Part shown: positions 20,075 through 29,647 of the stretch, piece after piece | Layout of the letters: every line of letters begins with the position of its first letter | How positions within the stretch are numbered: position 1 is the stretch's first letter | DNA from: Blattamonas nauphoetae | Lineage: Eukaryota > Preaxostyla > Oxymonadida | NCBI GenBank assembly: GCA_033064195.1 | Contig: JARBJD010000342.1 | Coordinates: 1 to 64,000, forward strand | Reading direction: 5' to 3' | Length of the DNA stretch: 64,000 nt | Position numbers and translations under genes: made by a program | Notes under the pieces: model-generated | The model's database searches: none | The model's input: only the letters and a program-made list of their open reading frames with translations | What the model was told of the DNA's origin: nothing

Positions 20075-21427
20075 TGCATCATCATTCTCGTTGATGTACG
20101 ATTGACTGAGGAAGTACCGCTTCTTGTCTTCATCGAACTCATAAATGTGAACAGTGATGTTGAATACTTGCATTGCTCTCTCTAAATCACATGCAATATC
20201 AAATCCAGGATATTGTTGAAGATGTGGAGTCAATTGTCGAGACTTCAGATGTGTGAGATTCATCCATTGTGCGAACAATCTGTAGGCTTCACTGTTCCTC
20301 ATATTGATTGAGATTTTCTCGCCTTTGACATCTTGAAGTGTAAGGAACGATAGTGCTTGAAAGAAGCAGATGTTGTACTCGGAATCAATGTATCGAACAT
20401 TTCTCGTTTTGATGTGTTCAGTTAGAATGGTGTTGGCTTTTCCTGCAACTGGGAATCGATAGACTGCAACAAGAATGGAGTGGAATGCGATGTACATTGT
20501 CTTCGTATCCATTAGTGTTCTCTCTTGTGATTCCTTGATCAAATTGATTGCATACTTCGAATACTCAGAGATGTCTCCTGAACTTCTGATCACAGTTGGG
20601 AAACTCTTCGATGTGTTCTCCAATTCTGGTCTGAAGTCATTGTACAGTGTCTCATCTTTGTCTTTTCTTTCAACGATCTTTCCAAAGTCGATACTGATCT
20701 TGAATGGACGATCCTTCTCTTTTTCATACACTGCATTGATGAAGGTTGTGATTTCCTCAACATTCTTCAGATGGTTGTGAAAGTACAGCTGATACGGTTT
20801 TCCATTGTCACTCACTTTCTCGATCTCATTCTTCTTGAACTTCTTTCGTGCATTTGTCAGACATTCGTTGAAGGCAAGTTTGTCTCTTGGTTCAGCGAGT
20901 AAGATACATTCATTGAATCCATCAAATTGCTTCACTTTTCTTGTTTCCATTTGTTCATTTTTCTTTTGAATGATCAACAGATTCTTCATCCAATGATCCA
21001 TCAACTTCTCCTCAATTGATTTGAGCTTCCGTGTGATCTTGAACACTTGCTTTTTCAATTCAGTTTCGTTCACTCTTGGATTTGCTTTCATGTCAATTAT
21101 GATGACGTTTTTATCCTCTTCATTCATCATTGCGTTGTTGTTCTGTTCATTCTGTCTCTGAATCAATGCTCTTTGTTCGATTTGTCGTTGATGTCTCACT
21201 TCGTTCAGGAATTTTGGAATTAAATTGATATTAAGATATGCTGTTGGATTAGGATTTCGATATCCAACATCTGGGTGTTGAAGCATTGCCAGGAGAAATG
21301 AATAGTGATGTTGCTTGTATGGACTGTCAGGTTTGTATGTTCGACCATCTGTAAATGCGAATTGAGTGTTTGGAAAGAGTTCTCTAACCTCTCTGATTTG
21401 TTCCTTCACTTTCCAGAGTTGTGTCAT
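20075..21427 (-). CDS. Polinton polymerase B N-terminal region (element 3), cut by element 1
   Basis: About 450 residues are readable from MTQLWKVKEQIREVRELFP. The middle (residues 100-260) is charged and helical. From FKISIDFGKIVERKDKDETLYN through NICFFQALSFLTLQDVKG to VFNITVHIYEFDED, it resembles by eye the N-terminal portion of Polinton protein-primed polymerases: a terminal-protein-like region, then a Cys-containing region with an N-x-CFF signature. On that basis it is the 5' part of the polymerase whose 3' part resembles 1640-4711. The recognisable coding part ends at 20075, where the tip of element 1's terminal repeat begins. The start at 21427 has the T-rich motif and AGTAAATG. Confidence 0.6.
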
Positions 21428-21450
21428 TTACTACAAATTAAAAAAATAAA
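21425..21450 (-). promoter_or_regulatory. T-rich/TAAATG motif before polymerase N-terminal part
   Basis: On the minus strand TTTTTATTTTTTTAATTTG is followed by TAGTAAATG at the start codon at 21427. The same arrangement occurs at 52349-52382. Confidence 0.65.
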
Positions 21451-21470
21451 AAATAAAAAAAGTTGAGTGA

Positions 21471-21823
21471 TTATTTTGACTTTCTCAAATGTGGCTTCTT
21501 CTTTGCTTTCAGCCATGAATCTAGTCGCACTTTGAAAACTTCAGTACCACCAATTTCTCGATAGGTAAATGGGGTCAGGACTTGCTTGTACTCACCAACG
21601 AGCTCACAGTTGTACTTCCTCAGTTCATTCTCCACAAACGATTGAGTGTAGTGTCGACGTTGAGACATGTGTGGTCTGTTTCCTTGATTCCACAACTTTG
21701 GTTTTATTCTCACTCAACACCTTCATGAACATAGATTACTGGTTCTGTGCTCCGGACGTACTCAGAAACAAGTTCACAGTTCTCTTTTTTCATTGATTCA
21801 ATCAACTTTTCTCTCGGGTTCAT
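21471..21823 (-). pseudogene. rep-family gene, copy in element 3 (broken)
   Basis: The sequence begins MNPREKLIESMKKENCELVS and contains the two-repeat layout of the family: a first unit ending YVHEGVE and RIKPKLWNQGNRPHM, a second unit RRHYTQSFVENELRKYNCEL then VGEYKQVLTPFTYREIG, and a basic tail KAKKKPHLRKSK. It has about one break. It lies 43 bp upstream of the polymerase N-terminal part, same strand. The function is unknown; see the copy at 51907 for discussion. Confidence 0.65.
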
Positions 21824-21839
21824 TTTATACAAAATAAAA

Positions 21840-24670
21840 AAGTCAAAACAATTTTAGAAACAATGAAATTATATTCAATCACTTTCTTTCTTTTTTACCA
21901 ACATATTCTAGAACCGACAATGTCAAGAACACCTTCCTTGCGATTTCTAGGAAATCTGACAAAATATGGGGAATGATCCGAATTCGACAATCCTTCTTTC
22001 GTTCTGCTTTTATGCGTTTTGGAGCCTGCGGATGCTCGGCATCACCTCAGTATGTTTCATTTTTTCAATTTCACCTCTTTTTACCAACTTTTTTGACATG
22101 ATCCTGATCACGCTCCATCTCTGTGGTTGTTTGTCTTCTTCGTCATTTTATTACTGTTCTCTTCTTTATTCTTTTGTTTTCAACTGTTTTCATGTGTTTT
22201 CTCTCTTATTCTTCTTCAGGTGTCACCGTAGTGAACATTTCATCACTTCTCCAATTTTTACATTGTATGTTGCTTATTATCGTTCACAACATCCTTCTTT
22301 ATTCTCTTCTTCTCTTTGTTTCACTTCCTCTTGTCACCATTTTTTCATATTCACCTCTTTTCCCCTCTTTTTAGGTTCGATCTCAGTCATCTTTCCAACT
22401 TGGAACTTTCCAGTAATATTGAGTATGTCACTCTCATTCTCTTCTTTCTTTCTTCTGTTTTCTTCCATTTTCATATGTTTTGTTCCTTCTTTTCTTCAGG
22501 TATTCTCAGATTGAACAGATCATCGATTGCATCGTTTTTTTACCTTGTATGTTTCAGATTATCGCTTTAAACAACTTTCTTTCTTCTCTTCTTTTCTTTC
22601 TTCAACTTGTTTTGATTCTCGTTTTCTCACTTTCACCTCTTTTTACAACTTTTTAGGTTCAATCAAGATTGCCGCGGCATCTTTGCACTTTTCCGTCTTC
22701 GTCATCATTTCGTTCTTATTCTCTTATTTCTTTCAGCTTTTCACTTTCATTTTCATCATTTCTATCTCTATTTTTCATCAGGTATCATTCAATTGGCCAA
22801 ACATCACCTTTCTCAATTTTGGATTGTATGTTGTCTCTTCTCTCTTAAAATACCTCTGTTCTTCTCTTTTTGTCATTTGATCAATTCCTTTCCTCTTCAT
22901 TTTTCATGATCATCTTTCTTTTCCCCTTTTTAGGATCGATCTCTGCCTTCGTCATATCTTTGCATTTTGGGATGTTATTGAACTTTTCACGTTGATTTTC
23001 CTCTTTATTTACTCTTGTTTCACCTGTTTTTATTTGTCTTGTCACTTCATTTTCGTTACTTCTCATTTCATGTTTTGGTCACTTCTCCGTACTCATTTTT
23101 TCATTGTATATTCATTTGTTTCACTTCACTCATGTTTGTTTCACCTGAACCTTCTTTTCCTCAATTACACTAATTTTTGTTACCTCATATTCCCTACTTG
23201 TCACGAGGATCCGACGGATCGCGGTCGGCTTCAGATCTTCGTCTTCGAACCTCTCATTGAACATTTCACTCGTTTTTTTCAATCTTTTCTGTTTTTTAAT
23301 GCAATGAAAAGGGGAAGATTGACTCTGTTTCCATTATTCACGTCAAATTTCACGTCATTATCACGATCTCCACTTCACTGTTCACTATTGTACTTGCTCA
23401 CTTCATTTTACCTTGTTTCACTTTCTTTTCCCCTTCTTTTTCGAAATCTTTCATGAAAATTTGAACATTGTGATGTGTCAAAGAGGACCAACGGTCCGAA
23501 AAAAGCGTCATGAAATCGGTGAAATGAGAAGGAACGATGGATGAACGAAAGTGAAAACGGGAAGAGTGAAATGAAAGAAGAAAGACGTTGAAGTGATTGG
23601 AACGTAAACAAACAGTGAAATGTTAAGAACGAAAAAAAGACAAAAAAGTGAAATTTTGAAAGAACTAATGAACCAAAAATTCTGAAAATTCAGCCACAGC
23701 CTTCTCGAATGGTGAGAACGGAAGGGCGATATGTGTTAATTCGAGAAAAAAGTGATGTGAGGAAAAGTAGTGTGAAAATGTGGTGCGAAAAAGGCACGTC
23801 CAAAAAAAGAGGACTATGAAGGTGAGGTGATCGGGAACCTAGGAAAAGCGTCGGAAGGACGCAAATGTGAAGATTTTGAAGTGAAAATCGCTAAAAACGA
23901 AAACTGACGAAAAAAGTGGTGAAAGATGAGGTGAAAAAGTGAAGATGAAAAGAGCCACCAAAAGACGACTCCGAGCGAAATGAAGCGTAAAAACGCAAAA
24001 AGGATGAAAAAGTGATCCTAAAAAGTGAAGTGCTGAAAGCGCATACATTTTTTTTAAAAATCGGAGAAACTCGAAAAATGGAATATGGGTTGATCAAGAA
24101 AAATCCCGATCCGGCCTTGATCAAACCAAAATTCCCAAAAGTGTTTTTTATCGCGAATTTCACCTCCTGAAATCGATTTTGTAATTTTAGAAGGTGTTTG
24201 AGGTGGATTTGAGCCATATAGCAGTAGTTTTAAGCAAGTTCTGAAAATCGACTTTTTGGTCACTTTTTCGACCACTGTTCGGTACGTAGCTCCACGAATT
24301 CTCAACCGATTTTCATCGAGATTGTTTTGATCGACGACTCACATCGTCCCCGACATTTTAGAAATTTTTTTTGATTTTTTTCGAAGTGGTTCTCAAGTTG
24401 GATTCACTGTGTTCGAGTTCAAAAGTGAAAAAACATCGAAAAAAGTGACAACATTTTTGGATTATGACAAAAATTTGCTTCAGAATTGACGCTTAAAATG
24501 AGGTCGAAATATTGGACATATTTTTGGAATTTAGGTCAAATATTGGCATCATTGAAATGTCCCAAATTCCTTTTAATACAAGATTTAGAAATGGTCAATC
24601 GGAATTGACTTTTCGTTTCTGATTTCAACGACTATTTCAATCTGGTTCCCAAATCGTCTACTATACTACT
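21840..24670 (+). repeat. Polinton terminal inverted repeat, copy C
   Basis: It contains a spacer with T/C-rich sequence, a roughly 280-bp tandem array (21960-22990), then 1.65 kb matching copy A (22990-24390) and copy B (23700-24670). The tip at 24670 (CTACTATACTACT) equals that of copy B, after which the flanks differ: CGTCCT here, TGCATC in copy B. No protein gene is recognised. Compared with copy A nearly all differences are in A/T run length. Confidence 0.7.
21960..22990. repeat. tandem array, about 280-bp unit
   Basis: Three landmark strings recur in phase. TTGTATGT falls at about 22263, 22547 and 22827; TTTTTAGG(T/A)TCRATC at about 22372, 22653 and 22930; and CAGGT(G/A)T at about 22216, 22498 and 22781. 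Spacings are 277-284 bp. The period is close to twice that of the array in copy B, and both occupy the inner part of the terminal repeat. Confidence 0.7.
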
Positions 24671-25962
24671 CGTCCTAGGGTCCGATCACCATCTTTTCTG
24701 GAAAAGGGGAAAAAGTGAGTGGAATGATGTGAAATGTGTTTAAAACAACAATTAAATCTCAACTGAATTCCCTTTCCGTTCAATACACCTTCTACAGCGT
24801 TGGACGACGGAGCGACATGCATTCCGGATTGTGTCGAGTGAGAGAGTCGCCACCGCTTCGCGAATCAGCTGCTCGAGTTGTGGCATGGTTCGTGGATCGT
24901 CTCTGTAAACCAATTCTGACAGCTCGTTCCACAGCCAGAAGTCACACGGAGTCAGATCCGGACTTCTGGATGGCCAAGGGTGGGTCCCATTCATTCCAAT
25001 CCATCTTCCAGGGAGCCTCCGATTGAGGAATTCGACAGTTGTCTTGGCGGTGTGTGCAGGGGCTCCGTCCTGCATCAGCCAGGACGTGTTTTCAGGATCA
25101 ACGTCTCTCCGAGCAGGAAAGAAGCTCACTCGTAGCATCTCCCTGTATTTTTCTTGAGTCATGGTACCTTCGTAGAAAATAGGTCCAATAATTCCGAGAG
25201 ATGAGATGGCACACCAAATATTTAGACCACGTCGAGAGTTCGGGATCTCGACGTGGTAGTGTGGATTTGTTCTTGAGTAGTAGTATCTGTTGTGGATATT
25301 GACTGGATGATCAAGGGTAAACCTTGATTCATCAGTGAACCATATCCGATCGACAAAGAGAGGATCGACTTGGTCCTTCGCGAGCAGCCATTGACTGAAT
25401 TGTCTGCGTTGAAGAGAATCTTGATTGTACAGAAAATGAGTTGATTGGAGTCGATACGGCCGAAATCCGTGTGAGTGAATTATTCGTTGGGTCGAACCAT
25501 AGGTTAGCTGAAGATCTGTGCTTCGTTGACGGATGGATTGTGTTGGGTGGTTTTCGACATCCCGTTCAACACGTTCACGATTCGCTGGTGTCTGAATCGT
25601 CCGTGGTCGGCCTGGTCTCAAACGATCGGCGGTACTTCCAGTGCTTTGGAACCGACGAACAAGATTTTGGATCGTCCGTCGATCCGGTCGATGCGGAAGC
25701 TCCCAATGTTGAAGAACCATCGTGACATCGCGGTGACGATACCACAACTCAATAGCATGCACCCGCTCGTTCTTCGTCAGACGTCGGGGCATGCGAGGGA
25801 TCCTCGGTCCTTCGCAAACTGTACATGACCTGGGAGGAAAGAATGAATCTGTTGAGGTGGTGAGGAAGCAGTACGTTGATGATTGTTCACATTTGTTGTA
25901 GCGTTCTGGATTGATGGGAAAAAACAATGTTGTGGGATGACAATTACTTCTGTATCACCCTG
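24671..25962 (-). mobile_element. Tc1/mariner-superfamily element (DD41D), one end clear
   Basis: The right end reads TACTTCTGTATCACCCTG up to 25962 with TA at 25963-25964, so the tip read inward is CAGGGTGATACAG. No matching inverted copy is seen on the left, where the sequence abuts the Polinton repeat tip at 24670. The element is probably truncated there, and its left limit is approximate. Confidence 0.7.
24752..25792 (-). CDS. Tc1/mariner transposase, DD41D type, intact frame
   Basis: About 346 residues follow from MPRRLTKNERVHAIELWYRH; the open frame extends further upstream but this start fits the family. The N-terminal half has paired helix-turn-helix segments with an AT-hook-like GRPRT between them. 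The catalytic motifs are FTDESRF, MQDGAPAHTA and WPSRSPDLTPCDFWLW, with 41 residues between the second and third aspartates. This DD41D spacing separates it from classical mariner (DD34D) and Tc1 (DD34E). The gene would cut and paste the element at TA sites. No stop or shift was seen, so the enzyme could be functional even though the left end of the element is not recognised. Confidence 0.85.
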   Translation of the reverse strand: MPRRLTKNERVHAIELWYRHRDVTMVLQHWELPHRPDRRTIQNLVRRFQSTGSTADRLRPGRPRTIQTPANRERVERDVENHPTQSIRQRSTDLQLTYGSTQRIIHSHGFRPYRLQSTHFLYNQDSLQRRQFSQWLLAKDQVDPLFVDRIWFTDESRFTLDHPVNIHNRYYYSRTNPHYHVEIPNSRRGLNIWCAISSLGIIGPIFYEGTMTQEKYREMLRVSFFPARRDVDPENTSWLMQDGAPAHTAKTTVEFLNRRLPGRWIGMNGTHPWPSRSPDLTPCDFWLWNELSELVYRDDPRTMPQLEQLIREAVATLSLDTIRNACRSVVQRCRRCIERKGNSVEI

Positions 25963-25964
25963 TA

Positions 25965-26457
25965 CTCTTCATATGTGTGTATAATGTTCTATTGTGCCAT
26001 CACAGTAACGTCCGTAACAAAAAGCTAAAGTTGGCCTAATTGCCATTTAGCTGTTCAGTACACACGAGAAAGGTGAACTTTTGGATTTCAAGCCTGATCG
26101 AGCTTGAAATGGCCGTTGTACGATTAGCACATCTTTGTACACTATTTTTTGTAAAACAAGTTCAAAGACAGGGAAAGGATGGAAAACAACAAAAAAAGAG
26201 GTCTCTATGTGAGACCATGGAAATAAATCGTCCAGTAAAGAGAAAAATGGAAAAAACGTGAGATTTCAGAGTTGATCGAGACAGCTTCAATGTTTTTTTG
26301 AAAATGAAAAAAAGTTCACAAATGATGTATTTCGAGATGATAGACGAGAAAAGTTGATTATTTTGGAGAGTTTCTGCGTCTGTGCGATTTTGTGACGGGT
26401 GAGTCATTTCAAAAATATTTTCCCATTTGCGAAATAAAAAATTCGATAAATCAATTG
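25965..26457. other. unassigned intergenic sequence
   Basis: About 490 bp between the DD41D element and the MITE. Short open frames on both strands have no recognisable similarity. No RNA gene or clear repeat is seen. Confidence 0.4.
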
Positions 26458-26459
26458 TA

Positions 26460-27049
26460 GTGGCGTCACCAATTAGTTCCATGTCAACAATTCGTGATTT
26501 TTTCTGGAATTATCGCTTTTGGTCAAACTAAGCAAAAAATAAATTTTAAGAATTTTTCTCCCACTGGATCCAAAAAAATACTCACAATACCTCTTCTCAA
26601 CCACTTTTTTCATGTGTTCTCGTCACAACTGCACAACCTGTGAACCGATATTGATGAAATTTTCCACAGGAACGTTTGTTTGGTGAAATGAACATTTTGG
26701 TAAAAAAGTGGAAAAAAATCATGGGTATCTGGGAAGATATGAAAAAAGGCTGTTTTCGCCCAGAAAAATTTCATGGGAACAACAATTGTTATTTTTTTGA
26801 GTGTCTTTTGTCGATATGTTTACGAAAATAATGCTTTTTCTTCGGTCTCAAACGGATTTCTGGTTTTGGATAAATGATCGTCGAAAGTTTGGAAAATGTG
26901 TGGAGTTTCGCTGTATAACGTATTAAAGGTTTTCTCGGGATCCAGTGGGAGGAAAAGTCTAAAATTTGAGTTTTTTCTTAGTTTGACCAGAAGTGATAAT
27001 TCCAGAAAAAAGCACTAATTGTTGACATGGAACTAATTGGTGACGCCAC
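26460..27049. mobile_element. MITE with about 110-bp terminal inverted repeats
   Basis: The left end GTGGCGTCACCAATTAGTTC, continuing to about 26572, is matched in inverse at 26938-27049, including the inner CCCACTGGATCC block. TA flanks both ends (26458-26459 and 27050-27051). The 590-bp body has no coding capacity. Long arms and a TA target suggest a non-autonomous Tc1/mariner-type foldback element; its tip matches no autonomous element in this window. Confidence 0.85.
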
Positions 27050-27051
27050 TA

Positions 27052-27439
27052 TAATTCCTGAAATGAGAGGAAAGAGGGGCATGAGAAAGACCTTCTCCCA
27101 GGCATCCAGGTTGTGAGCCACCACACTTCATTTCGTATTTTTGGGAAATACGCACACGTTCATCCACCCTTTATGGATCAAAGCACAGTGTGTGATGGAA
27201 GTAGATGGCCCGCCCTCTCTATCATCGCTATCGAAGAAGAAACGTAGTCTACTCACGAAGGCAGCGTTCGACGCGATAAGACAGCTGTGGCCTTCCGATC
27301 CTGATGAGTTGCTGTTGCATCTCATCAGGAAGAGTACTCGCTGTCCGTCTGTCGAAGCCAAAAAGTTCGGGACGGGAATCCTTCCAATTTTATGAAGGAA
27401 AGAAGACTGAACATGATTAAAAGCACAATTTGGAAGTTA
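27052..27439 (+). pseudogene. left part of a transposase-like relic, interrupted by the IS630-like element
   Basis: A frame at 27141-27395 (FIHPLWIKAQCVMEVDG, then AAFDAIRQLWPSDPDELL) has codon-like character but no recognised family. It is separated from the reading at 29648-30249 by the transposon insertion at the TA at 27438. The whole seems to be an older mobile-element gene. The link between the two halves is inferred from position only. Confidence 0.35.
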
Positions 27440-27454
27440 CAGCTCGACTAGTTC

Positions 27455-27660
27455 TGAATTGCATTTTAATTATTCAGAAATGAACATAATTGTTCAGAAA
27501 TGTATTTTGATTGTTCAGAAATGAACATGATTGTTCAGAAATGAATTTTAATTTTTCAGAAATGAACATGAATTATTCGTAAATGAACAGTGATTTTTCT
27601 GAAATGAACAATGATTATTCGGAAATGAACAGTGATTGTTCAGAAATGAACGGCTCTTTT
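27455..27660 (+). repeat. tandem 18-20-bp repeats in left TIR
   Basis: About ten copies of TTGTTCAGAAATGAACA-like units are present, each holding the inverted pair TTCAGAAATGAA. The mirror array is at 29430-29625 (TTCATTTCTGAACAA). These are likely repeated transposase-binding sites. Confidence 0.75.
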
Positions 27661-27749
27661 TCGGCTTTATTTTTGAGACCACTCGTTTTAGAAAAGACTG
27701 ACAGAACGAAGGGAAACACTCTTGTGTGGTGAATTATTGATGAAGCAGT

Positions 27750-29264
27750 TTATTCTTCAGGTTCTTCCACTCGTGGTCCTTGGTCTGGTGGCATGATTGC
27801 TTGCGGACTTGGAGCTTGTGGGCCGTTCGAATCGCGGTTGAACTGTTCTTGTGTTCGATTGAGAGCCAAATCACCTCGGCGAGCGACAATTGGATGAAGT
27901 CTGAGAGACACAAATCTGATGGCCGCGGATATCTTACGATGAGGAATTGCACTGAGAGATTCCGAAAGATGAATCCGCAGTTGATCCTCTGTTCTGACAT
28001 GAGAAGGAATCGAACTCCCACCTTTCCACATGCCAAAGACGTACTCGATCGGATTCAGCTCACAGGAATTTGGTGGAGTGAACAGAGTTGTGTAATTTTT
28101 CGATCTGATGAGCTCTTTCACCTCATCCGTCTTATGCAAGCCAACATTGTCCAGAATCAGTGTGCAGCTTTCATTCGTTCTTCTTTGAAGGGACTCAAAA
28201 AGTGAGAGGAGGAAATGTTGGAATTCAAGGGCAGACACAGTTCCTTGAACCCACGTCACATGAACAACACCCCACGCTTCAGAGATCGCTGTGATTGCAG
28301 TGAGATTTTCAGTTTGCAATCGACGAACTCGTTGAAGGCAACGCTGACCGATTGGAGCACGACCTTGATTTTGGAAGCAGGTCTTGTTGAAGGAAGTTTC
28401 GTCGATGTAGACAGCAAATCCACCTTGAGAGAATGTTGTTGCGTATCGCTGAAGATAGTCGAGTCTCGCGTCCTTTGTTTCCTCCGAATTGCGTTCGTGT
28501 TGGAGCAGCTCGACTTTCTTCACAGTGAACTTTGTACACCCGTGTTCCACCATTTTTGGTGAAGTTTGGTGAGCATTGATTGTCGACACTGCAACCGATG
28601 TTCCATGATTCTCCTCGACGAGAGTTTTGAGTTCTTCTCCCTTCAAGAGTGGGTTTTGAAGAATTGCATCATTCATTGATCGTGAAATTTCTGGAGTGAT
28701 TTTTCGATAGACTGCTCCCCCACGAGGTTTGGGAGCAGGTTTTCCAGATGCGATGGTGTTGATTGTTCCTTTCGAGATGTTCCACTTTTCGACAATCAAA
28801 TCGTACTTCTTCCCTTCCTTCACTTCATCGAGGACCAAGTCGCGTTCACGAGGCGTGAGAATGGTGTAAGATCGTCGGGGCTTTGGGGCAGGACGAGAAG
28901 TTGGACGACCACGTTTCATCTTCTGAGGAGCTGGTAGTTCAACAAACTCATGAGGATCTTGTGGAATAAGAGGTTCAGGTGGGCTTGCACTATCAACTGC
29001 TTCAATTCTTTCTGGCAAGAGTCTTCGAAGTTCATCTTTCGATCGTTTGAGACTTGTTCGAATAAAATCCTGACTGAATCCGCCTGTGAGAAGCCCATCC
29101 TGCTGACTTTCCATCCCAGATTCACAATCAACAACTTCATCACCAAAGAACCATCCATCCGATTCGTTGAGAGATTGGTATTGTATTTGTCTTTCGGTGA
29201 TCGGTGAGTTTTGAGACTCGTCAGTCTCAGATTCATCATCGATGAGAGAAAAGGAGCGTTCCAT
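27750..29264 (-). CDS. IS630-type DDE transposase with AT-hook
   Basis: This is an intact 504-residue protein. The N-terminal 110 residues are acidic and disordered. A classical AT-hook core (KRGRPTSRP) lies near residue 120, followed by a helix-turn-helix (TPRERDLVLDEVKEGKKYDL then WNISKGTINTIASG). The catalytic DDE_3-type domain has VYIDETSF, LILDNVGLHKT and SCELNPIEYVFGMWK; 34 residues separate the second Asp and the Glu (DD34E). The C-terminal 60 residues are Pro/Gln-rich. The AT-hook suits binding of the AT-rich tandem repeats in the ends. No stop or shift was seen, so it may be active. Confidence 0.88.
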   Translation of the reverse strand: MERSFSLIDDESETDESQNSPITERQIQYQSLNESDGWFFGDEVVDCESGMESQQDGLLTGGFSQDFIRTSLKRSKDELRRLLPERIEAVDSASPPEPLIPQDPHEFVELPAPQKMKRGRPTSRPAPKPRRSYTILTPRERDLVLDEVKEGKKYDLIVEKWNISKGTINTIASGKPAPKPRGGAVYRKITPEISRSMNDAILQNPLLKGEELKTLVEENHGTSVAVSTINAHQTSPKMVEHGCTKFTVKKVELLQHERNSEETKDARLDYLQRYATTFSQGGFAVYIDETSFNKTCFQNQGRAPIGQRCLQRVRRLQTENLTAITAISEAWGVVHVTWVQGTVSALEFQHFLLSLFESLQRRTNESCTLILDNVGLHKTDEVKELIRSKNYTTLFTPPNSCELNPIEYVFGMWKGGSSIPSHVRTEDQLRIHLSESLSAIPHRKISAAIRFVSLRLHPIVARRGDLALNRTQEQFNRDSNGPQAPSPQAIMPPDQGPRVEEPEE

Positions 29265-29429
29265 GAAATTTCACGATGGTTTTCCAAAAATCTTCTCCGT
29301 TTATCATCTGATGTCACATTCGAAAATGGTTACGCGTAATTTTTGAGACAATTTAAGGGTCCGATCAACCTTTTTCATTGTTCAGAAGACTGAATATGGT
29401 TACGAAATTGCATTTGGACAACTCATTTT

Positions 29430-29625
29430 GATCATTCATTTCTGAAAAATTAGTGTTCATTTCAGAAAAATCACTGTTCATTTGTGAAGAATCATTGTTC
29501 ATTTCTGAACAATCTCTGTTCATTTCTGAACAATTATGTTCATTTCTGAAAAATTAAAGTACATTTCTGAAAAATTATGTTCATTTCTGAATAATTAAAG
29601 TATATTTCTGAAAAATTACAATGCA
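29430..29625 (-). repeat. tandem 18-20-bp repeats in right TIR
   Basis: These are inverted counterparts of the 27455-27660 array, with TTCATTTCTGAA cores at 18-22-bp intervals. The two arrays differ in unit number and sequence, so they have been evolving separately. Confidence 0.75.
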
Positions 29626-29647
29626 ATTCAGAACTAGTCGAGCTGTA

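Larger units (their letters stand above)
20075..24670 (-). mobile_element. Polinton element 3, left end, reverse orientation
   Basis: Read on the minus strand, this segment runs from terminal repeat copy C (24670 to about 21830) through rep (21823-21471) into the polymerase N-terminal part (21427-20075). It is then interrupted by the tip of element 1. This matches the left-end order at 50335-53250. The rest of the element is not visible within the window. Confidence 0.6.
27440..29645 (-). mobile_element. IS630/Tc1-like transposon with tandem-repeat TIRs
   Basis: The tips CAGCTCGACTAGTTCTGAAT (27440) and its complement (ending 29645) are perfect for more than 20 bp, with TA duplications at 27438-27439 and 29646-29647. 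Length is 2206 bp. Each end continues inward for over 200 bp as degenerate tandem copies of an 18-20-bp unit. It carries one intact transposase and appears complete. Confidence 0.9.

Noticed and set aside
21966-22880. A Phe/Ser-rich membrane protein
   Set aside because: The long frames arise from a T/C-rich tandem array; they do not stay in register with the 280-bp repeat.
24671-24760. Left TIR of the DD41D element
   Set aside because: No inverse match to CAGGGTGATACAG is found here, only short chance similarity around AGGGTCCGATCACC.
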